Assembly: GCF_018982885.2 (NCBI RefSeq)
Contig: NZ_CP081848.1
Span: forward strand, 62,001-126,000
Reading direction: 5' to 3'
Source: Polymorphobacter megasporae
Lineage (GTDB): Bacteria; Pseudomonadota; Alphaproteobacteria; Sphingomonadales; Sphingomonadaceae
DNA length: 64,000 nt
A program made the translations under genes and the position numbers. The number at the start of each line of letters is the position of its first letter. Positions within the stretch are counted from its first letter, which is position 1. Below, in pieces: positions 34,151 through 43,055 of the stretch. A model generated the notes under the pieces. That model was not told where the DNA came from, did not search any database, and saw nothing but the letters and a program-made list of their open reading frames with translations.

Positions 34151-34555
34151 ATGCGCCTTTCGATCAGCCTGGTTTTGCTCGGCGTCTTCGCGTGGCTGGT
34201 CGGCGGCGTCTTTGCATTTCAGCGGCATCAAAACGACGCGCAGCCGCATGAGATCGCTCGAGGGGTTGTGAGCCGGCTCGACCCGGCACCGTATCACGCG
34301 CATGTGACCGTGACGCCCGCGCGGGGTGCGCCGTTCACGTGGTTCACCGCGTCCCGCACGCCGCTCCAGGTCGGCCAGGTCGTCGATGTCCGCCTGTCGC
34401 CCGGTGCGCCCGAAACCGCAGAGTTGGTGGAAGGCACCGGCTATGGAACCGCGATCGACCTCGGACTCATCGGCCTCGCCCTGCTCATCGGCGCGCTGAT
34501 TGCGCCATGGCTGCTCGCGCGCTTTCCCGGGATCTTCGCTTCGCCCATTCGGTAA
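34151..34555 (+). CDS. DUF3592-like membrane protein
   Basis: A 134-residue protein with an N-terminal membrane helix (SLVLLGVFAWLVGGVFAF), an extramembrane beta-rich segment (ARGVVSRLDPAPYHAHVTV, then VGQVVDVRLSP) and a C-terminal helix (LGLIGLALLIGALIAPWLLA). This layout is that of DUF3592 proteins, whose function is unknown. ATG 34151 leads directly into the first helix. Not clearly part of an operon. Confidence 0.6.
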   Translation: MRLSISLVLLGVFAWLVGGVFAFQRHQNDAQPHEIARGVVSRLDPAPYHAHVTVTPARGAPFTWFTASRTPLQVGQVVDVRLSPGAPETAELVEGTGYGTAIDLGLIGLALLIGALIAPWLLARFPGIFASPIR

Positions 34556-34766
34556 ACCGATGCGGCACAAGCGTCTGCTGCGTCTCGTCATCGTAAGTGA
34601 GTGATCACGCCCGGAGCTGCGAGTATTGCTCGGGTCGCCCTACCAGGGGGCAGCGCGATCATTGGGGAAGGCGGAAGAATGATAGCTGAAATTGGCGCGG
34701 CCTATGGCGGACCCTGGGCGCTTGCCGACCTTCAAGCTAACGAGCCTACAACCCAGCGCCGCGAAG

Positions 34767-35570
34767 TCAGCGCGGCGTCAGCGGCTGGATCAGTTGCTCG
34801 TGCATCCGGGCGGGGACGGGGTGGTCGGTGCCGTATTCCTCGGGCCATTCGCGGGGGACGTAATAGCTGCCGAACAGGCGGTCGACGAAGGGCAGCATCG
34901 CCGAATAATTGCGGTCGATATGGTCGCGGCGGGTGTGGTGCCAGTGGTGGAACGCCGGGGTGGCGATGATGTGTTCGAGCCAGCCGAAGCGCCATTTGAC
35001 GTTGGCGTGGATGAAGAAGCCCCAGAAGGTGCCGACGAAGACGACGATCAAAGGCACGATGTCGAGCTTGCCCGACAACGGGCTGGCGAGGCCGAGGACG
35101 TAGAGCGGGACGAGCCCGACGAACTTGCCGAAGACCATGTCGACCGGGTGCGCGCGGGTGTTGACCAGCCAGTCGAGATGCTCGGCGCTGTGGTGGAGCG
35201 CATGGAATTTCCACAGGAACGGGATCTCGTGGCTCCAGCGGTGACCCCAGTAGAAGCCGATCTCGCCGACGACGAGCGACGCGACGATCCGCCAGCCGAG
35301 CGACAGCTCCGCGCTGAATGCCTGAACCTGCGACGGCACGATGTGGTGGACGCCGAGCGCGACGATCGCCATCGGCACGCCGAGCAGAATGCCGGGCAAC
35401 AGGCTCGAGATGAAGTACCAAACGAGGTCGGTGCCGATCCCGGCGCGTCGGACCTTCGCCTCGCGCAGCGTGAACAGCCGCTCGAGCGGAACGAAGACGA
35501 CCGCGAGAATGACGAGCCAGAGGCACAGCCGGAGGATATCGACGGCGAAGGTCTGGATCTGGTGCGGCAT
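34767..35570 (-). CDS. Sterol desaturase / fatty-acid hydroxylase superfamily protein
   Basis: A 267-residue polytopic membrane protein with the di-iron histidine motifs of the superfamily: HRWSHE, HALHHSAEHLDWL, and FHHWHHTRRDHIDRNY. Four to five membrane helices surround them. Such enzymes hydroxylate or desaturate lipids, carotenoids or hopanoids; the exact substrate cannot be told. ATG 35570 is preferred; GTG 35582 would add four residues. Confidence 0.88.
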   Translation of the reverse strand: MPHQIQTFAVDILRLCLWLVILAVVFVPLERLFTLREAKVRRAGIGTDLVWYFISSLLPGILLGVPMAIVALGVHHIVPSQVQAFSAELSLGWRIVASLVVGEIGFYWGHRWSHEIPFLWKFHALHHSAEHLDWLVNTRAHPVDMVFGKFVGLVPLYVLGLASPLSGKLDIVPLIVVFVGTFWGFFIHANVKWRFGWLEHIIATPAFHHWHHTRRDHIDRNYSAMLPFVDRLFGSYYVPREWPEEYGTDHPVPARMHEQLIQPLTPR

Positions 35571-35661
35571 CGTTCCCGCCACTTAGCCCAAAACTGCGCA
35601 ATCGTCGACGGTGACCGGGCCAAGCATAGTGCTTAACCCGGTCATCGCCAGTGTCGCAGGC

Positions 35662-36384
35662 CTAGGCGGCAACCGTACCGCGGCGACCGGCGCGCATCGC
35701 GCCGCCGACGAGGCCGAGGCCGCCGATCATCATCGCCCATGTCGCGGGCTCGGGAACCGTCCCCGACACGCCGTCGAGCAGCGAGAAGGGCGGCTTGCCC
35801 TCGGGCGTGCCGAGCGCGAGGAACGACAGGACTTCGGTCGTGCCCGTCGCGGTGAAGGTGAAGCTCTCGTGCATCCAGCCGCTGAAGCTGTGGCTCGGAT
35901 TCAAGTATTTCGCCGTCGAGATCGTCTGGTTGCCGAGGCTGACCAGCCATTTTTCGGTCGTGTCTCCAGAGAAGCCAGTCTGCTGCGCAGCGGCCCAGTC
36001 GAACGAAACGGTAAACGCCTTGCCGATCTTCAAGCCCGTAATCGTCTGCTGGATCGGCGCGGTCTCGTAAGCGCCGTCGGCGGCGACGAAGTTACCGCCG
36101 GTCGGGCTGTTCGCGAAAAGGTCGTTGCCGCCGTTATGCGAGCCCCAGAGCGAAAGATTGCCCGACTCGCCCGACGAGCCGGTGGTGTCCGCCGTGCCCG
36201 CTCCGAAGACGAAGTTGTAGCCGTTCGACGACCAGCCGGTCGCGATCGTCTGATGGTCGAACTGGCCCGAGCCAGCCGTCGTGGTTTCGAAGTCGCCGTT
36301 GACGACGAGGTTGGTTCCGGCAGCAGCCGGAACGGCGACCGCGCCGAGCGCGAGCGCGGCAGCAAGAATTGGCAGGAAGCGCAT
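35662..36384 (-). CDS. PEPxxWA-CTERM sorting-domain secreted protein
   Basis: A 240-residue exported protein. A signal peptide (LPILAAALALGAVAVPAAAG) precedes a beta-sandwich body beginning NLVVNGDFETT, as in the choice-of-anchor/DUF642-like secreted proteins. The C-terminus is a PEP-CTERM signal: VPEPATWAMMIGGLGLVGG plus basic residues. That signal is normally recognised by exosortase for surface display, but no exosortase gene is in this window. The function is unknown. A likely promoter lies in the 290-bp A/T-rich gap upstream. Confidence 0.88.
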   Translation of the reverse strand: MRFLPILAAALALGAVAVPAAAGTNLVVNGDFETTTAGSGQFDHQTIATGWSSNGYNFVFGAGTADTTGSSGESGNLSLWGSHNGGNDLFANSPTGGNFVAADGAYETAPIQQTITGLKIGKAFTVSFDWAAAQQTGFSGDTTEKWLVSLGNQTISTAKYLNPSHSFSGWMHESFTFTATGTTEVLSFLALGTPEGKPPFSLLDGVSGTVPEPATWAMMIGGLGLVGGAMRAGRRGTVAA

Positions 36385-36676
36385 TTAAGACCCTTTTTGA
36401 TGACTACCGTCGGTGCCGCATGCGCGGCACTCACCGAATATCCTGCAAAGTGCGTGCCAACGCCCCGGATCAAGGTCGTTTAGGCGCCTGCCTATCGTTA
36501 TGAGTGCGTTACGACTTAATTAACGGCTCATCCCCACGCGCGGGAAATTATTTCTTAATTCTTGCTAACGCATAACTGTCGGTGGGCTTTACACTTTGCC
36601 AAATCGCCGCACGGAACTGCGATAGTCGGAGCGCTTTTGTGCACCGCTGGGTTAGCGAATTTGGGAAGCAGCACGG

Positions 36677-36955
36677 ATGGAGCAAATCGCCAATTGGGTC
36701 GCGCCGATCGCGACGACGCTTGCCGCACTATTGGTCGCGGCGAACCTCGGGGCGCGGATCACCGGCATCGGCTTCATCGCGTTTGCGGTCGGGTCGGTCG
36801 GCTGGATGGTGATCGGCGCGGCCACGGGGCAGGCGAATTTGATTTGGCAGAACGCGGTGCTGTTGCTCGTCAACATTCTCGGCGTCTGGCGGTGGCTCGG
36901 CCTGCGCGCGCGCTACGACAAGGGCGCCGCCGCCGCGACGCGGGCAACGCTGTGA
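36677..36955 (+). CDS. Small three-helix membrane protein, PRC-barrel partner
   Basis: A 92-residue protein, mostly hydrophobic: helices near residues 9-25, 30-52 and 58-75 (ending VLLLVNILGVWRWLGLR). I do not recognise a named domain. Its stop overlaps the following PRC-barrel gene (GTGA), so the pair is translationally coupled. Confidence 0.7.
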   Translation: MEQIANWVAPIATTLAALLVAANLGARITGIGFIAFAVGSVGWMVIGAATGQANLIWQNAVLLLVNILGVWRWLGLRARYDKGAAAATRATL

Positions 36956-37308
36956 GCGTCGATCGCGCGCATGTCCCCGGGTGCGACGACGCCGCGCTGA
37001 CTCCGTTGAGCCTGTTCGTCGGGGCCAGCGTCGCCGGACCCGACGGCCAGGCGGTCGGGACGATCGCCGACGTGATGATGGCCGCCGCCGAGGGCCGTAT
37101 CGTCTATGTCGCGCTGAGCGTCGGCGGCATCGTCGGCATCGGCGAGCGGCTGTTCGCAGTCCCGTGGGGCGCGTTCGTCGTCGATCCCGCCAACGGCGCG
37201 CTCTCGGTCCGGGAAACCGCGGGGTTCGATGGCCCGGGCTTCGACAAGGACGAATGGCCGTGTGTCGCCGACACCAATTTCTTACCGCACCGACTCGTTT
37301 CGGCGTAG
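36952..37308 (+). CDS. PRC-barrel domain protein
   Basis: A 118-residue cytoplasmic protein. The PRC-barrel pattern is clear: LFVGASVAGPDGQAVGTIADVMMAAAEGRIVYVALSVGG, then LFAVPWGAFVVD. PRC-barrels bind partners in photosynthetic reaction centres and RimM; small stand-alone ones are common in sphingomonads and usually of unknown role. GTG 36952 overlaps the upstream stop. Confidence 0.85.
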   Translation: MSVDRAHVPGCDDAALTPLSLFVGASVAGPDGQAVGTIADVMMAAAEGRIVYVALSVGGIVGIGERLFAVPWGAFVVDPANGALSVRETAGFDGPGFDKDEWPCVADTNFLPHRLVSA

Positions 37309-37374
37309 AGACTTCCCCGAGGCACGTGGTTCGTTTATTGCGCGCGCCTGTTCGATAATTACAGGCCCATCGCC

Positions 37375-38415
37375 ATGCTGTTCGATGCCCCCGACTTCGA
37401 CGCCCATGAAGGCGTCCATTTCTTCGACGATCCGGCGAGCGGGCTCAAGGCGATCATCGCGGTTCATTCGACGCATCGCGGCCCCGCGGCGGGCGGCTGT
37501 CGCTGGTGGACCTATGTCGACGACGAAGCGGCGCTGACCGATGCGCTGCGGCTGTCGCGGGGCATGAGCTACAAGAACGCAATGGCGGGGCTCGCGGTCG
37601 GCGGCGGCAAGGGTGTCATCCTCAAGGCGGGTCACGGGCCGAAGTCCGAGGCGCTGCTCGAAGCATTCGGCGCGGCAATCGACTCGCTCGGCGGCAAGTA
37701 CGTCACCGCCGAAGACGTCGGCATGTCCGACGCCGACATGACGGTCATCGCGCGGAAGACGAAGTTCGTCTCGGGGCTGCCGGTCAGCGGCGGCGCGGCG
37801 GGGGGCAATCCCGGGCCGTCGACCGCGCAAGGCATCTTCCTCGGCATCCGCGCCGCGGTCCGCCACAAGCTCGGCAAGAGCGACTTCGCGGGCGTCCATG
37901 TCGCGATCCAGGGGCTCGGCAGCGTCGGCGGCGGGGTCGCCGAGCGACTCGCGGCCGCGGGGGCCAAGCTGACCGTCGCCGACATCGACGAGGCGCGCGC
38001 CGCCCGAATGGCGGCGTCGCTCGGCGCGACTCATGTCACGGTGGAGGAGATCACGCGGGTCAGCGCCGACGTGTTCAGCCCGAACGCGCTCGGCGCGGTG
38101 CTCGACGCCGACACTATCGCCAACCTCGACGTCGCGATCGTCGCGGGGGCGGCGAACAACCAGCTGGCGACCCCGGCCGATGGGGCGCGGGTCAAGGCGC
38201 GCGGCATCCTGTACGCGCCGGACTATGTCATCAACGCGGGCGGCATCATCAACGTCGTCGCGGAATATCTGGGCGACGGGGACGCCGATGCGGTCGCGGC
38301 GCGGATCGCCGAGATCGAGCCACGCCTCGCGGCGATCTTCGCCGAAGCCGACGCGAGCGGGCGGACGACCGATGCGGTGGCGGACGCGATGGCGCGGAAG
38401 TTGATCGGCCGGTAA
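37375..38415 (+). CDS. Leucine dehydrogenase-type amino acid dehydrogenase
   Basis: A 346-residue NAD-dependent dehydrogenase of the Glu/Leu/Phe/Val family. It has the substrate and catalytic segments RGPAAGGCRWW, YKNAMAGLAVGGGKGVI (two Lys), and TAEDVGMS, then the Rossmann motif IQGLGSVGGGVAERLAAAGA. It releases ammonia from branched-chain or aromatic amino acids reversibly. This fits the neighbouring valine-catabolism genes, although it is on the other strand and not in that operon. Confidence 0.92.
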   Translation: MLFDAPDFDAHEGVHFFDDPASGLKAIIAVHSTHRGPAAGGCRWWTYVDDEAALTDALRLSRGMSYKNAMAGLAVGGGKGVILKAGHGPKSEALLEAFGAAIDSLGGKYVTAEDVGMSDADMTVIARKTKFVSGLPVSGGAAGGNPGPSTAQGIFLGIRAAVRHKLGKSDFAGVHVAIQGLGSVGGGVAERLAAAGAKLTVADIDEARAARMAASLGATHVTVEEITRVSADVFSPNALGAVLDADTIANLDVAIVAGAANNQLATPADGARVKARGILYAPDYVINAGGIINVVAEYLGDGDADAVAARIAEIEPRLAAIFAEADASGRTTDAVADAMARKLIGR

Positions 38416-38493
38416 CCTCCGGCGAGGATTTTTGGCGCGACCCGTGCCCCGCCACCCGCTAAAGTGGCGCGTCACGCCCGCGAGGAATCCCGC

Positions 38494-40770
38494 ATGAAGT
38501 TCGGAATCGGCCAGTCCCCGAAGCGCGTCGAGGATTTCCGCCTGCTGACCGGCAACGGCCGCTTCACCGACGACATCCAGCTTGCGGGCGCACTGTTCGC
38601 CGCGACGGTCCGCTCACCGTACGGCCACGCCCGGATCGCGTCGATCGACACCAGCGACGCGAAAGCGGTCCCCGGGGTTGTCGCGGTCTATACCCACGCC
38701 GACATCGCGCATTATGGCGTCATCCCGTGCCTCGTCCCGTTCTCGGGCAAGGTCACGACACCGCACGCAATGCTGACCGGCGACAAGGCGCGCTTCGTCG
38801 GCGACGGCATCGCTTTCGTCGTCGCCGAGACGCGTGAGGCCGCACGCGCGGGCGCCGACGCCGTCATCGTCGACTATGACGAACTCCCCGCCGTCACCAC
38901 CATCGCCGACGCCATCGCCCCCGGCGCGACCAAGGTGTGGGACGACGCCCCGTCGAACGACCTGTTCGCCTTCCCGCTCGGCGACGGCGATGCGGCCACC
39001 GCGGCAATCGGTGCCGCCGCGCACGTCACCCGCCTCCGCATCGTCCAGAACCGCGTCGCGCCGACGTCGATGGAGGTCCGTGCCGCGGTCGGCGATTATA
39101 GCGAAGCCGACGGCTTCACCCTCGATTTCGGCGGGCAGGGCGTCGCCTCGGCGCGCAAGATGGTCGCCGGGATCATGGGCGTCGGACCCGACAAGGTCCG
39201 CATTCGCTGCGGCGACGTCGGCGGCGGGTTCGGCATGAAGGCGTTCCTCTACCCCGAATATCTCCTCGTCCTCCACGCCGCGCGCGACCTCGGCCGCCCG
39301 GTCAAGTGGACCGGCGAGCGCGGCGATGCGTTCCAGTCGGACACGCACGGCCGGGCGATGGTCAGCGACGCCGCGATCGGCTTCGACGCCGATGGCCTGA
39401 TCACCGCACTCCAGGTCGAGACGTGGAGCGACCTCGGCGCGTACCAGTCGCAATTCGGCCCCGCGATCCAGACCGTGGCCGGCGGGCGCATCCTCGGCGG
39501 CGTCTACCGCATCCCGGTGATCCACAACCTCGTCCACGGCATCATGACCAACACCACGCCGGTCGACGCGTATCGCGGCGCGGGACGCCCCGAGGCGGCG
39601 TATATCGTCGAGCGGCTGGTCGAGGCCGCCGCGCGCGAGCTGGGGATCGGGGTCGACGAGATCCGCCGCAAAAACCTGCTGCGCCCCGATGAACTGCCGC
39701 ACGCCAACGGGCTCGGCCTGACCTTCGACATCGGCAACTTCCCGGCGGTGCTCGACAAGGCCTTGTCGAACGCCGACTGGGCGGGCTTCCCCGAGCGCAA
39801 GTCGGCAGCGGCGCGCAAGGGCCTCCGCTACGGGCGCGGCATCGCTTATTACGTCGAGATCGCCGGCGGCGGCTCGACCGAGGAATTCGCCGACATCCGC
39901 GTCGGCACGGACGGCATCGTCGAGGCGGCGGTCGGCACCCAGTCGAACGGCCAAGGCCACGAGACCGCGTACGCGCAGGTCCTCGCCGACCGGCTCGGCC
40001 TGCCGATGGAGTCGATCCGCATCGTCCAGGGCGACACCGACCGGCTCGAGGAGGGCAACGGCACCGGCGGGTCGCGCAGCCTTGCATGGGGCGGCGGCGC
40101 GGTGATCGAGGCGGGCGACGACATGGTCAAGCGCGGGATCGAGCTGGCGAAGGCCGACCTCGACGTCGCCGACGTCGACTATGCCGAGGGCGTGTTCGGT
40201 GCGCGCGGCACCAACCGCACCGTTAGCCTCGCCGAACTCGCGGCGAAACACCCCGGCGGGCTCGACGGTCGCGCCACCTACAAGCCCGAAAGCCCGCGCC
40301 CGACCTTTCCAAACGGCTGCCACGTCGCCGAGGTCGAGATCGACCCCGCGACCGGCACGACCAAGGTCGTCCGCTACAGCCTCGTCGACGATTTCGGCGT
40401 GCTGATGAACCCGATGCTCGTCGAGGGGCAGATCCACGGCGGCGTCGCGCAGGGGCTCGGACAGGTTCTGCTCGAGGACATCGTCTACGGCGACGGCGCG
40501 CAGCTTTTGACCGGATCGTTCATGGACTACGGCGTTCCGCGTGCCGACGACATGCCGCCGGTGATCGGCTTCGCCACGCTCGGCACGCCGTCGCCGACCA
40601 ACCCGCTGGGGGTCAAGGGCTGCGGCGAGGCGGGGACGATCGGCGCGATGCCGTCGATCATGAACGCGATCATCGATGCGCTCGACGGCACCCAGCTCGA
40701 GATGCCCGCGACGATCGAGAAGGTCTGGCGCATCTGCCGCAGCCTCGATGTCGCGGAGGCCGCCGAATGA
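38494..40770 (+). CDS. Xanthine dehydrogenase-family molybdopterin-binding subunit, orphan
   Basis: A 758-residue molybdenum hydroxylase large subunit. Early segments KRVEDFRLLTGNGRFTDDI and DKVRIRCGDVGGGFGMK are typical of CoxL/CutL/XdhA proteins. The active-site loop reads AYRGAGRPEAAYIVERL rather than the CO-dehydrogenase AYRCSFR, so it is not a CO dehydrogenase. The catalytic glutamate lies in GVKGCGEAGTIGAMPS. No FeS small subunit or FAD medium subunit is adjacent, although this enzyme class needs both. The substrate is unknown. Its stop overlaps the next gene (ATGA). Confidence 0.9.
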   Translation: MKFGIGQSPKRVEDFRLLTGNGRFTDDIQLAGALFAATVRSPYGHARIASIDTSDAKAVPGVVAVYTHADIAHYGVIPCLVPFSGKVTTPHAMLTGDKARFVGDGIAFVVAETREAARAGADAVIVDYDELPAVTTIADAIAPGATKVWDDAPSNDLFAFPLGDGDAATAAIGAAAHVTRLRIVQNRVAPTSMEVRAAVGDYSEADGFTLDFGGQGVASARKMVAGIMGVGPDKVRIRCGDVGGGFGMKAFLYPEYLLVLHAARDLGRPVKWTGERGDAFQSDTHGRAMVSDAAIGFDADGLITALQVETWSDLGAYQSQFGPAIQTVAGGRILGGVYRIPVIHNLVHGIMTNTTPVDAYRGAGRPEAAYIVERLVEAAARELGIGVDEIRRKNLLRPDELPHANGLGLTFDIGNFPAVLDKALSNADWAGFPERKSAAARKGLRYGRGIAYYVEIAGGGSTEEFADIRVGTDGIVEAAVGTQSNGQGHETAYAQVLADRLGLPMESIRIVQGDTDRLEEGNGTGGSRSLAWGGGAVIEAGDDMVKRGIELAKADLDVADVDYAEGVFGARGTNRTVSLAELAAKHPGGLDGRATYKPESPRPTFPNGCHVAEVEIDPATGTTKVVRYSLVDDFGVLMNPMLVEGQIHGGVAQGLGQVLLEDIVYGDGAQLLTGSFMDYGVPRADDMPPVIGFATLGTPSPTNPLGVKGCGEAGTIGAMPSIMNAIIDALDGTQLEMPATIEKVWRICRSLDVAEAAE

Positions 40771-42107
40771 GCCTCGCACAACTTTGGGCGATCTTCCGCG
40801 CAGCGTGGCTGTCGATCGCGGCGATGGTCGTCGTCGCCAGCCTGACCGCGTATCTGTTCTCGTCGTCGCTGCCGAAGGCGTATTCGGCAAAGGCGCGCGT
40901 CATGCTCAATATCGGCAATAGCGACCCGACCCAATATTCGGCGCTCGGTGCGAAAACCGAGGACACCTATATCGCCACGCAGATCAAACTGGTCAGCGAC
41001 GACGCCGTGATGCGCGATGTCGTCACCAAGCTCGGCTGGCCAACCGATCCCGCCGTGATCAGCGCGTGGGAACAGTCGACCGGCGGCATGGGTGACGTCA
41101 CGAACTGGGCCGCCGCGCGGATCAGGGGCAATGTCGCGGCGGTCCCGTTCGAGGACAGCTCGATCATCGAAATCTATTACTCCGCCGAATCGGTGGATAC
41201 CGCCAAGGCGATCGTCGCGCTGATCCGTACGGCGTATATCGACAACGACTTGCGGCTGCGCGCCGAGGCCGCGCGCAAGGCATCGTCATGGAACCGGACC
41301 GTCGCGGCCCAGGCGCTGATCGCGCTGCAAAAGTCCGAGGCCGAGCGTGCCGCCTTCCTCAAGGCCAATGACATCCCGATCGATACGAGCAACGGCAGCC
41401 TCGAGACGCGCGAACTGACCGCGTTGCGGGCCCAGACGATCCCGGCCGAGATGGGCTCGATCGATCCGCCGACCACGCCGTTGATGGGCAAGCTCAAGAA
41501 TAATATCGCGGCGCTCGATGCGCAGATCGCCGTCATGACCGCCGATCGCGGCCTAAGCGATCCAGTGATGCAGAGCGCGATGGCGCAGCGCGATGTGCTC
41601 CGCACCCAGCTCGCGCACGAAACCGATTTCGCCAACGCGGGGAACAACGCCACCGACGCGCAGATCGCCGCCAACCGCGTCCTGCGCGACCGCCAGTATC
41701 TCGAAGCACGGCTGCGGATTCTCGATCGGGGGCCGGTGTACGACAAGCTGGCGGCGATCGACCGCGATCTTGCGCTGCGTGAAAAGCTCTACAAGAACGC
41801 CGCACAGCGCGTGCAGGATTTCGAGGCGGTCGCCGCGGCGCCGAGCGGGCTTCAGGTCATTGGCGATGTCATCGCCAACGACGACATGATCTACCCCAAC
41901 ATTCCGCTGACGGTCGGCCTGGCGGCGGGGATCAGCCTCGGGCTCGGGCTGGCGATCGCGCTGTTCAGCGAAATGCTGCGACGCATGGTCCGCGGTGCCG
42001 ACGACCTTGAATTCTACAGCGGGGTGCCAGTGATGGCGGTGATCGCATCGACGCCGCCCGCCAAAAGCTGGTTCCGGCGGTTCGGCAGGCTGCGCCCGGC
42101 GCTCTAG
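40767..42107 (+). CDS. Wzz/GumC-like chain-length or envelope protein
   Basis: A 446-residue inner-membrane protein: an N-terminal helix (WLSIAAMVVVASLTAYLF), a periplasmic Wzz domain (PKAYSAKARVMLNIG), coiled coils (QALIALQKSEAERAAFLKAN) and a GNVR-like late segment (GLQVIGDVIANDD). A C-terminal helix (LTVGLAAGISLGLGLAIALF) follows. No tyrosine kinase domain is fused or nearby. Such proteins set polysaccharide chain length, but no other polysaccharide genes are seen here. Confidence 0.82.
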   Translation: MSLAQLWAIFRAAWLSIAAMVVVASLTAYLFSSSLPKAYSAKARVMLNIGNSDPTQYSALGAKTEDTYIATQIKLVSDDAVMRDVVTKLGWPTDPAVISAWEQSTGGMGDVTNWAAARIRGNVAAVPFEDSSIIEIYYSAESVDTAKAIVALIRTAYIDNDLRLRAEAARKASSWNRTVAAQALIALQKSEAERAAFLKANDIPIDTSNGSLETRELTALRAQTIPAEMGSIDPPTTPLMGKLKNNIAALDAQIAVMTADRGLSDPVMQSAMAQRDVLRTQLAHETDFANAGNNATDAQIAANRVLRDRQYLEARLRILDRGPVYDKLAAIDRDLALREKLYKNAAQRVQDFEAVAAAPSGLQVIGDVIANDDMIYPNIPLTVGLAAGISLGLGLAIALFSEMLRRMVRGADDLEFYSGVPVMAVIASTPPAKSWFRRFGRLRPAL

Positions 42108-42130
42108 CGTCGCGGGCGCGAGGGGGCCGC

Positions 42131-42433
42131 CTACTGCGGCGACGCGGGCCGGCAGGCGGCCAGCCCCGGCGTCGAACAATGCATCGCGCGCATCGTCGCG
42201 ACCGCCGCAAGGTCGAGCCTGCGCTCGACGATCGCGGCGTCGAGCACCACGCCGAGCGCGACATCATCGCCGCCGAGGCATCGCCAGAACAGGTCGTAGA
42301 CATCGGGCCGGGGTGGCAGCCGCGTCAGGACGAGCAACGCGCGAATCCGGTCGAAGCGCATCAGCGGCGCTTCCTCGATCTCGGCGTCGATCTCGGCGGG
42401 CCGAACCGCCGTCGACATTTCGGTGTGATACAC
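42131..42433 (-). CDS. Short hypothetical protein
   Basis: A protein of up to 100 residues, starting at ATG 42433 or 42418 (MSTAV). No signal or membrane segment. The body (RIRALLVLTRLPPRPDVYDLFW and GGDDVALGVVLDAAI) is Leu-rich and helical and reads like the N-terminal region of some sphingomonad signalling proteins; I do not recognise a domain. It is convergent with the Wzz-like gene and downstream of the peroxiredoxin on the same strand, with a strong hairpin between them. Confidence 0.55.
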   Translation of the reverse strand: MYHTEMSTAVRPAEIDAEIEEAPLMRFDRIRALLVLTRLPPRPDVYDLFWRCLGGDDVALGVVLDAAIVERRLDLAAVATMRAMHCSTPGLAACRPASPQ

Positions 42434-42446
42434 TGCCCGCTCCCGT

Positions 42447-42478
42447 TGCCGCCCACCGCTTAACGGCGGTGGGCGGCA
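42447..42478 (-). terminator. Hairpin after the peroxiredoxin gene
   Basis: A 13-bp perfect inverted repeat (TGCCGCCCACCGC and its complement, loop of 6) just after the peroxiredoxin stop at 42499. No T-run follows on the minus strand, so it is terminator-like but not a classical intrinsic terminator. Confidence 0.5.
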
Positions 42479-42498
42479 CGGGTGTAGCTGGAGCCGTA

Positions 42499-42984
42499 CT
42501 AAGCGAGCTGGCCCATCAGATGCTCGGCCGACGACACCTGGAATGCGCCGGGCTCCTCGATGTTAAGCTGCTCGACGACGCCGTTGCGGACGAGCATCGA
42601 GAAACGCTGGCCGCGCATGCCCATGCCGAACTTGCTGCCGTCCATCGTCAGGCCGAGCGCCTTGACGAAGTCGCCATTGCCGTCGGCGAGCATCGTGACC
42701 TTGCCCGCCGCGCCGGCGCTCTGGCCCCATGCGCCCATGACGAAGGCGTCGTTGACCGACACGCAGACGATCTCGTCGACGCCGGCCGCCTTGATCGTGT
42801 CGGCGTTCGAGATGTAGCCCGGCAAATGCTTCGCCGAGCAGGTCGGGGTGAAGGCGCCCGGAACCGAAAACAGCGCGACGGTCCGCCCGGCGAACAGCGC
42901 CTCGGTCGACAGCGGCTGCGGGCCGGCTTCGGTGGCCTTGATCAGCGTCGCTGATGGCACGGCATCGCCTACCTTGATCGTCAT
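42499..42984 (-). CDS. Peroxiredoxin, Prx5/hybrid type
   Basis: A 161-residue Prx5-type thiol peroxidase that reduces hydroperoxides in the cytoplasm. The peroxidatic Cys lies in PGAFTPTCSAKHLPGY, with the partner VSVNDAFVMGAWG region and a late VVEQLNIEEPGAF. There is one Cys early and a second in the EIVCVSVND stretch. Length and order are as in the family. It stands alone. Confidence 0.94.
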   Translation of the reverse strand: MTIKVGDAVPSATLIKATEAGPQPLSTEALFAGRTVALFSVPGAFTPTCSAKHLPGYISNADTIKAAGVDEIVCVSVNDAFVMGAWGQSAGAAGKVTMLADGNGDFVKALGLTMDGSKFGMGMRGQRFSMLVRNGVVEQLNIEEPGAFQVSSAEHLMGQLA

Positions 42985-43055
42985 GCTTAATCTCCCATTG
43001 GCTTGGTGCGCCCTGCGATAGCGACGCGCATTGCACGCGTCTAGCGCCCCGGTTT

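Noticed and set aside
38494-40770. Aerobic CO dehydrogenase large subunit (coxL form I)
   Set aside because: The active-site loop is AYRGAGRPE instead of the AYRCSFR needed for CO oxidation, and coxS/coxM are absent.
38614-40890. A 758-codon minus-strand frame opposite the molybdopterin dehydrogenase
   Set aside because: Antisense frame common in GC-rich genes; Arg/Asp/Ala-rich with no recognisable motif, while the plus strand has all family motifs.
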